Below, piece after piece: positions 33,640 through 44,502 of a stretch of 64,000 nt of DNA. This DNA comes from Halichondria panicea. Lineage: Eukaryota > Porifera > Demospongiae > Suberitida > Halichondriidae. The stretch is from assembly GCF_963675165.1 (NCBI RefSeq), contig NC_087381.1:2976001-3040000 (forward strand), read 5' to 3'. The number at the start of each line of letters is the position of its first letter. Within the stretch, counting starts at the first letter, position 1. The translations under genes were made by a program, and so were the position numbers. The notes below the pieces were generated by a model. It saw only the letters and a program-made list of their open reading frames with translations, had not been told where the DNA came from and ran no database searches.

Positions 33640-33920
33640 TGTTAAAACAGGAGTAGCTGTTTTTTATAGGCAGAATAATCGCAATATCAGAAAGTTTAAA
33701 TTGCAATGGTGTCACGTAATATCCCCCCCCATCTCATAATACCCGAACCACTTTGAACACTAAATGCTAGCATTATATAGCTGCAAATAAAGCACTGTCA
33801 CTAAATTTTTTTGCCTACATGCAAAGCCTATTGACCATAGTAGTTAGTGAATAGGTTATTTAGCTCCCTCAAGATTACTGCAAGACTGGGGGGTCAGAAA
33901 CGTATCTTATATAGTACCCC
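33640..33920. repeat. Reverse copy of the TGTCTCATAATACC-type repeat
   Basis: It contains AAAACAGGAGTAGCTGTTTT, GGCAGAATAATCGCAATATC and CATCTCATAATACCC, the reverse of sequences at 6530-6740 and 16780-17105, followed by AACACTAAATGCTAGCATT. The ends differ by small indels. No coding content. The stretch 33226-33640 to its left shows nothing recognisable. Confidence 0.6.
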
Positions 33921-34060
33921 CTTGTACTCTGTACAACAGTCTATGATCATAGCTGCAAATTATTATTTTATTATAATTATAGCTAAACAATACACAGCAT
34001 AATTATTATAGGTCAAGTCCGTTAAGCAGTCCAAAAGTATTCCAAGTCTTCCAAGTCTTC

Positions 34061-36061
34061 TTAGCACCAACCGATATGCTTCTTGCTGCTCTGGCAAAGA
34101 TTTCCCAGATCATTCTTGTCCATAATGCAGCCACCTTGAGAAGAAGTGCAGGTCTTGCAGTTGGAGTTTCTAGCAGTGCAGCTTCCCTTGCCATAACTTG
34201 TGGAGCACTTACAATTTGTGTATTCGTCAGGAGCGTTAAAAACATGTCCAACTTCATGAGCGAAAACCCTGTCAATCTGATCGGAACCCCAACCGTCATT
34301 GCTGTACTGCATGTACAAAGGTCCGCCACCAAAGTAAGCATACGCAAAATGTCTTTGCCTGTACTTAGAGAAGAAACCAAAGAAAGCACCATCAGCACCA
34401 GCACGGTCTTTGATATGTTGTGCTACTTGGTCCCTTCCAGTTTGATCAGTTGAGAACCCAAAAGCTTGGAGTGTAGGATTAGCAAACACGTTGTGGCAAG
34501 CTGCATAGCTAGAGCAAGAGGTTGGGTTGGAAGCACTGATCGTTGCCTTCCCATAATACACATAAAAGGACAAACTAACCACGTTTTTCTGAGCTTGGTT
34601 TACCCAGAATTTAAGCCCTGTTATGCATTCACTTTCAATCTTCTGAAGCTCACTATCGCTTATTGCTAAGCTACCAGGACCGGAAGCAGCAAGAATAGCA
34701 AACGCAATCTTCCCAGTCATGGTTGGGCTGTAGGGTGACTCTCCCTGAAAACGTTTGTCTGAATCTTCTCGTTTAAAGGCCATTGGAGCCGTTCTTTCTG
34801 TCCACTTCTGAACCGTTGGTTGTGGTTTCAGCTCATCTTCTCGTGCCATCCAGTAGGCATTAGCATGACTCAAGCTTTGCACTGATGCTGAGCTCGGAAT
34901 ATGGGCTGAAGCTTGACTGAAGCTATTCTGCTTGGCTACATAAGAGGGGACTTTTGCAACCAAGAGGTTGTGACCAAGTTGGAGTAGAATGTGGCCGCCA
35001 GCAGCTTCCACTTCAGCAGTTGCCTCGTCAATGTTCTCAGTGTGAAGCAACATCTCCTCCATGGCAGCAGGACTCCTGTATAGAGCAGATAACATGGAGT
35101 AATAATTATTTTTATACCCCGATGTGCATGCGCAAGTGAGGTATACGGTGTGTCTTTGTGTGTGTCTGTGTATCTGTGTGTCCATGCGTCCGTGGGTTTG
35201 TGTGTGTGTAGGTGTATAGATCATTGAAGTGCACAAGGTTCCTAGTCATGGATTTGATTTGCAAATCGTTCTCGACTTATGCCTAGTTTTGCTTACTTGG
35301 AATGTTATTGCAGCCTTTTCAGAAGAGTGCATATAGCATTATTGTCCATAGAATACGTGTTGGATACTCTATATATTTAGTAATTAGTTAGCTATGCACT
35401 ATATAGAACGCTATATAGCTATTGATAGCTGCATGAGAAGAAAGCTGCGAGGGAGGCTACTGATGAAGCCATTCATTTTAGCTTTACTTTTGGCATGTGT
35501 AGCTTTGACATATCTACCGAGGCATCAGCACCCACCCGCGGTGCTTTCATTATACAAGTTGACGATGAATTTTGAAATATGGCAACAATTTACCCTTGTG
35601 AGTCTTGTCTGTCGGATGGCTTTGGTGAAATATCTCCCTCGATCACTGCTCCATTCAAAACTGTTGAAAGTTCACTATACAAATAACAGTTCATGTTCAC
35701 TATACAATATAAATTTAGCATTGCATGGTGTTATAAGATGCATCATGTTGGTAACCATAATTTATTATACCGATCATTGAGCATCGAATCAAGTTTTTGA
35801 ATGTCTCCGGGTGGTCCAGGCTGAGGCTTATCATCATCAGCTTTCAGGTCTCGCAATACCTTATCAATTTCACTAATGAAAGCAAAGAGACATTCATGCA
35901 TAATTATGGGTAAAACTGCTGATAGGAAACATAAAATTGCATGAAAAGGTATAATCTCAAGGCATAACTCACTTGAGCACTGTTTCCAATTTAGCCTCTT
36001 TGTCAATCAGACCAGCCAGTGATGTGGAAATCATACAAACCACAAGCAGCAGCAACTTCAT
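34061..36061 (-). CDS. Secreted zinc metalloprotease with HEVGH motif and Cys-rich C-terminus
   Basis: Three exons, 36061-35973, 35872-35771 and 35075-34061, join in frame to 401 aa with GT-AG junctions. The first 16-17 residues (MKLLLLVVCMISTSLAG) are a clear signal peptide. A charged, Pro-containing propeptide-like part follows (DDDKPQPGPPGDIQKLDSML). The catalytic zinc site is HEVGHVFNAPDEY at residues 337-349: His337, Glu338 and His341, with Asp347 at the third-ligand position of the HExxHxxGxxH/D pattern (Gly replaced by Asn). Downstream is a Cys-rich stretch (TNCKCSTSYGKGSC, SNCKTC, GGCIMD). An Asp third ligand is known from snapalysin-type bacterial enzymes; whether this gene belongs with them is not settled. 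An extracellular protease of matrix, digestive or defence use is likely. Exon 1 and its start are decided by the signal peptide and phase; the longer open frame running 5' of 35075 is intron. Confidence 0.88.
35108..35547 (-). repeat. Composite dispersed repeat in intron 2 of the metalloprotease gene
   Basis: In reverse orientation it matches the repeat at 59262-60077 and 63545-64000. Diagnostic words: CACTCTTCTGAAAAGGCTGC (about 35310-35330 complement), GCACCGCGGGTG, GATGCCTCGG (about 35510-35545 complement) and the GT-rich tract ending at the ATGCGCAAGTGAGGTATACG word (about 35121-35140). Confidence 0.65.
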
Positions 36062-36878
36062 TTTGTTCTGTTGGCTTTCGTTGTTGAAGATGTCTTGAAA
36101 TCTCTTCGAATAGAGGAAAATTCCAAAAGAGCATGCTTTTATAGAGTGAGGGTGTGGGCCCTCCGACAGACATTATGAAACAGTCTGAAAACCACGCCCA
36201 TTTATTTTGGCGGTCTAAGGGTAGAATGTCAAAGGGAATCGGATGGTACTAACCCTTAAGAATGTTCCACTCGAACAAAAGTGCTTGTAAAAAAGATGTG
36301 TGGAATTGCCACGCAAAATGCGTTGACTATTGTGGCAAATATCAGTTGTTTGCGTGACATTCACCACAATAGTCACGCATTTGCGTCAAATCACGCATAT
36401 ATAGTTCTCCTCTACATAGAATAGTCCATACAGAACAATTAGGTTAGCTTTTGCGTTGGTTGGACGACTCCGGCCCAACTATATTGTTGCTCAACCTTCC
36501 GCATGTGGCACCAATCCCTATTTCACTGCATTTTATTCTATTGAAGTTGCTTGCTTCACATTGTCATTAGCAAGGACATTTACCATCCATGAACCATTTA
36601 CCATGACTAAAAATACTATGTGTATTTACCTCGTGCGTGCAGGTAGAGTGTTGGTGTGTGTGTGAATGTGTATGTGTGTGGACACAAAAATAAGCTGTTT
36701 GAGCAAACTAGACGTTTTTTCATTGACTGCTTTAACTGTTAACGAGACAGTATACTTTTAGGCTAGTAATAGTTGAAACGTTTAGGCGATCTTTGAAGGC
36801 GACAAAAACACTATTTTCCAATCGTTGCTTTAACCAATCCCGATTCCCATAATGTCATTACGGTAAAAAGTTATTGTA

Positions 36879-37375
36879 CAGTAGAACCTCGATTATCCGG
36901 CCATCCATTATCCAGATCCTCGGCTTGACAATTTTCTTTCAGAAAATGGGCATGTTCTTTAAATTCGCACGCATGTAGCTGTTACTATGGAGACAGGCCT
37001 GCTTATCTTCTGCGCATGCGCATGCGTAGATAACCATGTGACACTGCTGTTTATGAATTAAGTGGGTGGATCAAGGCGTGGTTTATCTATTCAGTTGTCT
37101 GGCATATCGTATAGCGGAAAATTTTTGTGGGGTACAAAATTTCGCGTTTTTTGAGGGCAGAGCAGTTAATTAATGAAAATTAAAACTGGAATGAACTCCC
37201 ACGTACCGGTATTTGACATGCAAAGCTATTGGTGGGTGTGGTTTCCTGGTATTGAAACGCCAATATTAGAACCCACGAATATTTCTGCTGAGGGCTCCGG
37301 AGTCGAATATACGGTATTCAGTTTTCTGGCCTGCCTCTGGAACTAAGGTGTCCGGATAATTGAGGTTCTATACTG
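36879..37375. mobile_element. Non-autonomous pogo-like element of about 497 bp
   Basis: The left end CAGTAGAACCTCGATTATCC and the right end, reversed, CAGTATAGAACCTCAATTAT form terminal inverted repeats differing by a 2-bp insertion. TA is duplicated at both borders (36877-36878 and 37376-37377). CAGT(R)GAACCTC(G)ATTATCCG ends and TA targets are typical of pogo/Tigger-type Tc1/mariner elements. No transposase frame is present. Confidence 0.8.
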
Positions 37376-38221
37376 TATCTAGTTCTGTTTTGCCGCTGTG
37401 CAATGAAGCTCAACGCACGGGGTGAATGCTCTTTGCAATTGGGCATTTTAGGTGCATTATGTGCTGACATGTGCTGAATGCATGACAAAACCTCGAGTTT
37501 AGTCTGTTATGTGTGTTTAGCATTCATGCACATTGAGTTGGTCATGCATGACTATATCTATTGCTGTCACTTGCATTTCAAGTTTTAACACTTACTCAGG
37601 AGAATGACAAATGGATGGTACTAACCCTTATGAATGTTTCACTAACAAATTAAAGCAACTAATTAGCTATACCGTATAATATATTATATATTTCTCCAAG
37701 GTGTTCCTATACGCTGTAAAATGATGTGTGGAATGTTTACACAAGATACGTTGCTTGTATGACATCTTCCACATAGTAACGCATTTGCATGACACATCGT
37801 ATGCCATTCTACCATAGAATACCATAGAATAAATCTGTCAGCAGTTTCGTTTTATAGAAGACAACTTTTAATGTTATGTAGCTAATAGATATTGACGATG
37901 TAGTGTAAATTATCAATGAGAAAAACAGGTTAATGAAAAAGAAGAAATACAAATGTATAGGTAACCAATTGCATGAGCATGCAAAATCCGCCAAGGCCTA
38001 ATTTCAACACTCGCTCTGGAAAATGTCAAAAGGATGGTACTAACTATGAATGTTCTGCTTAGTTATCCCAACAAAATAATTATTATATATAATTATCTAG
38101 AATGTTCCAACTTGCTCATCACTGTAAAAATGATGTGAGGAATTTTCACTCAAAATATAATATTGTGGAAAATGTCAGTTGTTTGCGTGACATTTGCCAC
38201 AACATGCAGTCAGTCATGCAT

Positions 38222-38272
38222 TAGCCTCGAGACCAGGCCGATTAAAATTTAATCGGCCTGGTCTCGAGGCTA
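38222..38272. mobile_element. 51-bp perfect palindrome with a 9-bp target duplication
   Basis: TAGCCTCGAGACCAGGCCGA begins a 25-nt arm; the exact complement follows after a single central A. GTCATGCAT flanks both sides (38213-38221 and 38273-38281). It shares the TAGCCTCG and CCAGGCCGA words with 28997-29099. It looks like the minimal form of that fold-back family. Confidence 0.88.
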
Positions 38273-38845
38273 GTCATGCATCTGCGTGAAAATCATGTGT
38301 CATTTTTTACAGTGTACAGTTTAACATTGAAGTCTCTAGAAGTGCAGTACGTACAGGTTATACTAAAGCTATTACTCATGCACGAGGGATGTACAGCTAA
38401 TACAACTGATGAAAAATAAAACAGGTAGAGAATAAAAATTAGGTATAATCATGCAATTGAGCAAACAAATCCACCATGGCCTAATTTCAACACTTACTCA
38501 GGAGAATGTCAAAAGGATTGTACTATGAATGTTCTACTTCTCCCAACAAGAATGTTCAAACTTGCTCCTATATAATAATTATAAAGTACACTGTAAAAAG
38601 GATGTGTGGAATTTTCACTCAAAATATGTTGACTATTGTGACAAATGTCAGTTGTTTGCGTGACATTTTATACAATAGTCACGCATGCATCCGTGTGAAC
38701 ATCACGTCGTTTTATTACGTTCTGCAAAGAATTCTCTAGAAGCTAGTGAGGTTTACCATACTAACCCTATATACATACATGCATGTATATAGCTATAAAT
38801 TTTACCTTTATTTTCTTCTTAGGACGACCATGCAGGTGGGTTTAC

Positions 38846-38935
38846 CTTCAGAAGTTGCCTTTTTCGTTTGAAGTACTTCGGAGAACGTCCAATCATGCCC
38901 TTTTCCTTCGTCCCATTATTCAGATTGAAATCAAC
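38846..38935 (-). CDS. Possible 90-nt coding exon of an unrecognised gene
   Basis: Minus strand: a polypyrimidine-poor but valid AG acceptor (TTTTTGCAG), 30 open codons encoding a basic peptide (NGTKEKGMIGRSPKYFKRKR), then a GTAAAC donor. No neighbouring exons could be linked by frame or homology. It could be chance. Confidence 0.25.
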
Positions 38936-39693
38936 CTGCAAAAACTATGACAGAATAGTAGATCTACTCTAAATAATCCGTTAACAAGACTACTGCAAAA
39001 GATATTCTCAAGGGACTTATTTTATAGTAACAAGCTTATGAAATAGATTGCATAGAAATAGATTATGCATATAGATTGACATGCATGCAATCATAATCAA
39101 AAACGATAAAAGTTTAGTTATTGAACTAAAACGACAAAACTATTAAACTAGAGCACTAAAGTGCAAACCCTCAGCTGGTGACATGATTATAAAGAAACCA
39201 GAAGAGTGATAATGCAGTGCATGTAGCATCAGGAGTGCATGAGCAATAAAACTGAGTTAATTCAGTAAACCATAAACTAAACCAGACTGGAGGCATGCTG
39301 AAACATTGAGTGGTACATGTCAGATGAGACATGGCACTTTAAGGTTATGTACACATATTAATAATAATAATTATGGAATAAGCTTAATGGTGATCGTAGT
39401 GAGTGGTGACACCATTCAAATTTCGTGGTGGCAGCATAAAAAAATCAAGGCTGTATATATTAAACCAGAAACACATATTCCATAACTATTAATGCACACA
39501 GTGTTCAATCGGTGCCTAAAAAAGCATATAGATAAAAAAAATTACTGAACAATAAAACGTCCACCACTCACATTGGACCACCGGACCAGATTGTAATCTG
39601 CCTCATGCACATAACAATTAAAACACTGCCACAATAAATGACACATATAAATTATAGATCTAGCTATAATTATGTGCAGTTACGTATAAGATA
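38936..39693. other. AT-rich stretch without a recognisable gene
   Basis: I see no coding signal, TIR or tandem repeat of note. Its right end is the flank of the sulfotransferase inverted repeat. Confidence 0.5.
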
Positions 39694-40238
39694 CTACATT
39701 AAACTTTCAAATGAATAACCCTTAAAAAAGGGATACAGTTCAAGACGGCTCTGCACAATTTTCTTCATCTCTTCCGGCCAGTCCACAGTAGATCTTGATT
39801 TTGATATTTTCGAAAACACTTTTGCTGCACACAATTTTAGATAATCTCTTGGGCAATCAATGTTCAGAAATTGGCACAACTTGAAGACAGTATCTTCAGG
39901 ATGAGATACCAACTCATGGTTGTGAATTTCCAAAAGCCGATCTCCAGAAGTTATTGACCGAGAAATGTTAGCAACAGAATCAGCTAAAGAGAAAAAATTG
40001 TCTGCATCTGATGAAAGTTGTTTGACTGTGACATCTTTGTATATACGACGCGACTTTCTGAAATTGGGGACCAAGTCTTTTTGAATTTTTGTGCTCTGTA
40101 TTCTGTAAAGCACTATTGTAAGAGATGACGTCAAATGGATTACGTACGCAGTGAATGAAACGTATTAGGATGGAAGCAAACTGATTCAGTCGGTTGTACG
40201 CAAGTTTGAAGTCCTTAGCATTATCATGCTACTCCCCT
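39694..40238 (-). pseudogene. Sulfotransferase C-terminal half, left arm of an inverted duplication
   Basis: Minus strand, starting at about 40238, it reads AKDFKLAYNRLNQFA, then RFIHCVRNPFDVIS, the 3'-phosphate (PAPS) binding region of sulfotransferases. After one frame change near 40120 it reads on to HNHELVSHPEDTVFKLCQFL and PEEMKKIVQSRLELYPFFKG, ending with a stop at 39694. The N-terminal half with the 5'-PAPS loop is absent on this strand: it lies in the 355-bp spacer in the opposite orientation. The arm is better preserved than its partner at 40594-41112 but cannot encode an enzyme alone. Confidence 0.75.
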
Positions 40239-41112
40239 ATACCCCCTGAAGTGGTCTCGAAACTGTTTGTTATTCATAGGATACTTCAGGAGTGGTCACA
40301 GTATAGTTGGGAGTCTGCTGGATGCTCATCCGAATGTCGTGGTGGCAAATGAGCTTAACGTTCTTCGTTGGCTCTCACGATTAGATCCACAAAATTCAGA
40401 AGTGAAGGCTGATCTCTTCAATGAACTCTATGCAAACAGTTTCAACAATGTGTTTAGTGATAAAAAAAGAAGCGATAACAATAAAGGATACAATCTCACG
40501 ATAGAAAACAGTTGGCAAGGACGGTACAGAGAGCGGATTGATGTAATTGGAGACAAAAATGGTGGTGGAACGTCCAGGATGTACAGAGATAATGCTAAGG
40601 ACTTCAAACTTGTGTAAAACCGACTGCATCAGTTTGCTTCCATCCCAATACGTTTCATTCACTGTGCATGTAATCCATTTGACATTATCTCTACAATAGT
40701 GCTTTACAGAATACAGAGAATAAGTAATCAAAAAGACTTGGTCCCCATTTCAAGAAAGTCACGTCATAATTATGTACAAAGATGTCAAACAACTTTCATC
40801 AGATGCAGACCATTTTTTCTCTTTAGCTGATTCTGTTGCTAACATTTATCGGTCAATAACGTCTGGAGATCGGCTTTTGGAAATTCACAACCATGAGTTG
40901 GTATCTCATCCTGAAGATACTGTCTTCAAGTTGTGAATATTGTTTGCCCAAGAGATTATCTAAAATTGTGTACAGCAAAAGTGTTTCCGAAAATATCAAG
41001 ATCAAGATTTACTGTGGACTGGCCAGAAGAGATGAAGAAAATTGTGCAGAGCCGTCTTAATTGAACTGTATCCCTTTTTTAAGGATTATTCATTTGAAAG
41101 TTTAATGTAATG
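39700..41112. repeat. Large inverted repeat, arms of about 0.5 kb with a 355-bp spacer
   Basis: The left arm (39700-40238) and the right arm (40594-41112) are reverse complements with scattered differences, for example GTTTGAAGTCCTTAGCATTA on the plus strand against its complement at 40593-40612. The spacer holds the other half of the sulfotransferase gene. Arms of this kind can recombine and flip the spacer, or be an assembly join of two alleles. Confidence 0.8.
40280..41112 (+). pseudogene. Sulfotransferase N-terminal exon joined to the right-arm C-terminal half, broken
   Basis: An acceptor TTATTCATAG precedes GYFRSGHSIVGSLLDAHPNV, the 5'-PAPS binding loop. The frame runs to residue-rich MYRDNAKDFKLV and then hits TAA at about 40615-40617, where the left arm has a Tyr codon. 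Beyond it the C-terminal half continues in other frames (NPFDIISTIVLYRIQ intact near 40675, then a shift near 40750, a deletion near 40935 and another shift near 41060). The upstream first exon is missing because the left arm occupies that place. Golgi or cytosolic sulfonation would be the ancestral role; this copy is dead in the given sequence. Confidence 0.75.
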
Positions 41113-41430
41113 CCTTATACCAGGAGCACTCCTGCTTATACATACTGCACGTAATTAACAAGATTATAATTATCTATAATGTGTTACTTATTGTGAGTGT
41201 CCTAATTGTTATGTGGCATGAGGCAGATTACAATATATACAGTTTTATTGTTCAGTAATTTTGTTTATCTACAGTCATGCTTTTTTCAGGCACCAATTGA
41301 ACACTGTGTGTATTAAAGAGGTTAATTAGCATGACACCTAATTTTTATTTATTTATTTTTTAGCACAAAACACAAATAAATTAAACAGTGAAGTAAATAA
41401 ACCTGTACACGAGTAACGCTACATGTACAA
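41113..41430. other. Spacer without features
   Basis: Downstream flank of the right sulfotransferase arm. Part (about 41200-41280) repeats, in reverse, the flank beyond the left arm (words AGGCAGATTACAAT and TTATTGTTCAGTAATTTTGT against 39530-39610). The duplicated segment therefore extends beyond the coding arms. Confidence 0.5.
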
Positions 41431-41720
41431 TTAGAACTGAGTTGGGTTAATACCTGACTCAGCTCTCACTGGGACAAGAGACTCACGAGATCTCAGAGCG
41501 TGGCCGCAGCTTGACCGCGTGCCTCTGATGCATCTGATAGTTCTTAATAAAGAAAAGTAAAGTCTGCAACGAATCCATGCCAGTGTGGTATTATAATGGT
41601 TATCCCATTTTGCTGCAAGGAGGGAGGCAAGTCTCTTGTAGAAAGTTTCTGCTTCTTTGGCCATGCCACCAGTTGCTGCAAGTACAACACCTAATCCGTG
41701 TTTATATATAAAAGAGATCT
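41431..41720 (-). pseudogene. C-terminal tail of a retroelement polyprotein
   Basis: Minus strand: GGMAKEAETFYKRLASLLAA, then RCRLYFSLLRTIRCIRGTRS and SSCGHALRSRESL before the stop at 41431. The pattern GGM..EA..FYKRLA.LLA.K, then W.RCR..FSLLR...CIRG.RSS, is the tail that follows the reverse transcriptase region in many invertebrate retroelements, as I remember them. No reverse transcriptase core is found upstream within 1 kb on this strand, so it is an isolated fragment. Confidence 0.6.
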
Positions 41721-42728
41721 TATGAGATCATAAATTGAAGAGTTAACTCGATCTTCAATCTATGATGAGATCTAGTGGTAGACTCACTGACCAGTCCAAG
41801 CTAGGGATTGGGACTGGTCAACTGCCAATCAACGAGTTGTTCTCATTACCGAAATCGGTAATGAACAATCACAGTGCAGAAGCAATGTCATGTGACATAT
41901 TTCCCCCATGGTGCACGTAATTCGTTGTAGTTGGGCTGGGTCTTATGTTGTGTTGGATAAACCATGGGACATAACCCACATTCAATGCAACTTTAGTCAA
42001 CAGCAAAAACCACAAGATGATGTCATACAACTAATTAAAATTCCACTAGAACAACTCGATGTAATTGACAGTCGACTAGTCCCAATCCCTAAGGATGGAC
42101 TGGCCAGCGAGTCTAATCTAGTGGTTGACGTCGAGGTAAAATGAGCTCTACGGGCCAGTACCTGGACTTCTGGTGAACATGTAGGCTTTGATACTTGGCA
42201 GATGCTGAGGCTCACAGTCTTAGACCTCAGCAACAGCCAGGAACGGAGCCGCCTGGACGGTCAAACTTAAAATCTAGCTTTCTTGTGTGTTGACCATTAT
42301 GACGTCTTGCACATAGACCTAGCTTTCTCATGTGACGATTATTAGATCCAGAGTTACTTTGACTACCAGTACTGCTAAGGAGGTCAAGTGGTTTCATACA
42401 TCTTGAACTCGCTGATATGATGAGGGTGCTTTATGGAGCGGTATCCGTGCCAGTATTGGCCGCGTTTTGGCGAGGCAATAGGCGAGCCAAAAACCGAGCC
42501 GGGACAATAGGCGGGGCACAAATCTCTTTTTGCGCATGCGCACAAGGGAAATTCTAGCTGGGACACAATCTGAGCCGGGACAATAACTGAGCCAACAACT
42601 GAGCCAGTAACTGAGCCAATAAGCGGGCCACATGGCGGGCCAAGTAACTGAGCCAATAAGTGTCAATAACCAGAAAGAAAGAGAAAGAAAATTGTTTCTG
42701 CTGTTCTGTTTTTCCTTTCAATGCCAAC
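41721..42728. other. Gene-free stretch with degenerate GAGCC repeats next to the integrase
   Basis: About 41714-41770 forms an imperfect hairpin around GAGATC words. About 42465-42660 contains some ten degenerate repeats of the form ACTGAGCCAATAA, GGCGGGCC or GAGCCGGGACAATA, plus TTTGCGCATGCGCACAAGGG. Clustered short repeats just outside an integrase gene may be subterminal transposase-binding repeats (inference). A plus-strand frame at 41908-42144 is not recognised. Confidence 0.45.
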
Positions 42729-44182
42729 ATGAGCAGAGTGGATATACGAAGTGCTACCGATAGGGTATTGGAACGTGCTGAAGATATTGTTGCAGAGATC
42801 GAAAGGAGGAGCATTGATTGTAGCCTTACTGCCGGGTTTATTGACAACATCATTCCAAGAGTAGAAGCTTTGATCACAAATGTGAGGAGGCTGCAGCAGA
42901 ACTCTACCATAGTCACCGAAGTAATTAATGGGCTAATAAACCTACTTAGGATTCTTCGCAGTGATAATGGAGCTTTTGACACATGTGAGCGTTACGTTCC
43001 TTCATGAGTATGCACAGGTGAGTACTGTCATGGCTACATAGCATGCATTCCTAGTATTCCATTCCTAACTCCGAATCACACTGATCCATTTTATGTGTAT
43101 ATTGGTCTCAGAGGTTAACCAAGCTATGAAATTACTAATGATCAATTGGAGTATCTTCTCGTCACTTTGAACTTGCCGGTTCCTCGGGCTGCTCAATGTT
43201 TAGGCATTTCAACAAGAACCATCAGGCAAAGGATGTCACAGAGTGGTATTTCAAGACTAGCACGTTACAATCGAATTTTTGATCAGCAACTGGATGTCTT
43301 ATTGCATTCTGTCATTCATCGATACCCGAATTCAGGCTATAGAATGATGCTGGCCATGGGTCACCTGCGATCGATGAGAATTACAATTCAGGAGAGGCGA
43401 ATGAGACGTGCAATGATCAGAGTAAATCCGGTTGGTGTGTCAAGTAGATGGAGTCAGCACAGAGCAATTCATCGGAGAGTGTATTCAGTTGCTCACCCTA
43501 ATGCCTTGTGGCATATTGACGGTAACCACTCCCTTTGTAGATGGGGTTCTATGTACATGGTGGTGTAGATGGCTATAGCCGGGTTGTCACCTTTTTGAAT
43601 TGTTCCCTATCAAATAATGCAGAGGCAATGGTGGGAGTGTTTGTAAATGCTTGCTTCACATATGGCATTCCGTCTAGAGTGAGAAGTGACCATGGAGGAG
43701 AGAATTATCTCGTTGCTCAATTCATGTTGTTAGTTCGTGGACTTAATAGAGGGAGCCACATTACCGGCCGATCTATTCACAATCAACGAATTGAACGAAT
43801 GTGGAGAGACGTTTTTGCCAATTGCCTTTCTTTATACTACAGGATATTCTATTATCTTGAAGATATGAGAATTCTCAACCCTGATAACCTCCTGCATAGA
43901 TTTGCCCTGCAATCCGTGTTTCAACCTAGAATTAATCATAGCCTAAGAGCTTTTCAAAATGCCTGGAACAATCACAACTTGTCTTCTGCAAACGGCTCAA
44001 CTCCACAGCAGTTAATGGTGACAGGATTATTGTCTAATGCTGGCTATAGTCATGCATCTATTTCTGAAATTTTCAATGCTCAAACGAATGAAACAAGTGA
44101 CGATGAAAGCGATGCTGAGAGTACAGACGAGAGATCAGCTGATGATCGTTCTTTACTAATGCAACGTACAGCTAAGAAATGA
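42729..44182 (+). pseudogene. Integrase-core (DDE, rve-type) protein, disrupted
   Basis: The first part (42729-43007) begins MSRVDIRSATDRVLERAEDI, a helical N-terminus. After an interruption the frame resumes at about 43100 with a TAA inside GLRG-stop-PSYEIT (about 43116-43118). It continues through a helix-turn-helix (GISTRTIRQRMSQSGISRL) and the catalytic core. Asp at 43518-43520 (WHIDGNH), Asp at 43688-43690 (RSDHGGEN) and Glu at 43793-43795 (NQRIERMWRD) complete the DDE triad. A one-base deletion between WHIDGNHSLCRWG and FYVHGGVDGYS (about 43541) splits the core. The tail is acidic (TSDDESDAESTDE). Integrases with this GGEN/IERMWRD signature are widespread in invertebrate and fish genomes as single-gene families near HECT-like genes. 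With both lesions it cannot be made as one protein. Confidence 0.75.
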
Positions 44183-44502
44183 TGTCAACCCAACAGCAGC
44201 AAGCTCAGTGTGGGGAATTGACTTGTATGTGCATGCCCTAGAGTGGCTGAGACAATGATTGAATTAACGATGTTATTATGTAATTAACATTTAACAGATG
44301 ATAGTTTCATTGGCAACAATTCATTCTGACAGATTATGAAAGGAGAAAGGAGAACATTATAATTATGATAAAATGATTTTATGGATTGATATAGAAAATC
44401 ACTGGAGTAATTTATAAAAGGAAAAGTTTTTGATGGATAATGATCAGTGGGGTCAAACACAAAGTTATTAAATGAGGTTTAAGTAATTAAAAGTCTTTGA
44501 GT

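Larger units (their letters stand above)
36062..38845. other. Long gene-free stretch upstream of the metalloprotease
   Basis: Besides the pogo-like element it holds three or four diverged copies of a tract with ATGTGTGGAATTTTCAC..., GTCAGTTGTTTGCGTGACAT and CACGCAT (about 36290-36400, 37720-37800, 38130-38220, 38590-38700). Each has an inverted partner (GCGTGACATT/AATGTCACGC-like), so they may be decayed fold-back elements. No coding sequence is supported. Confidence 0.55.
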
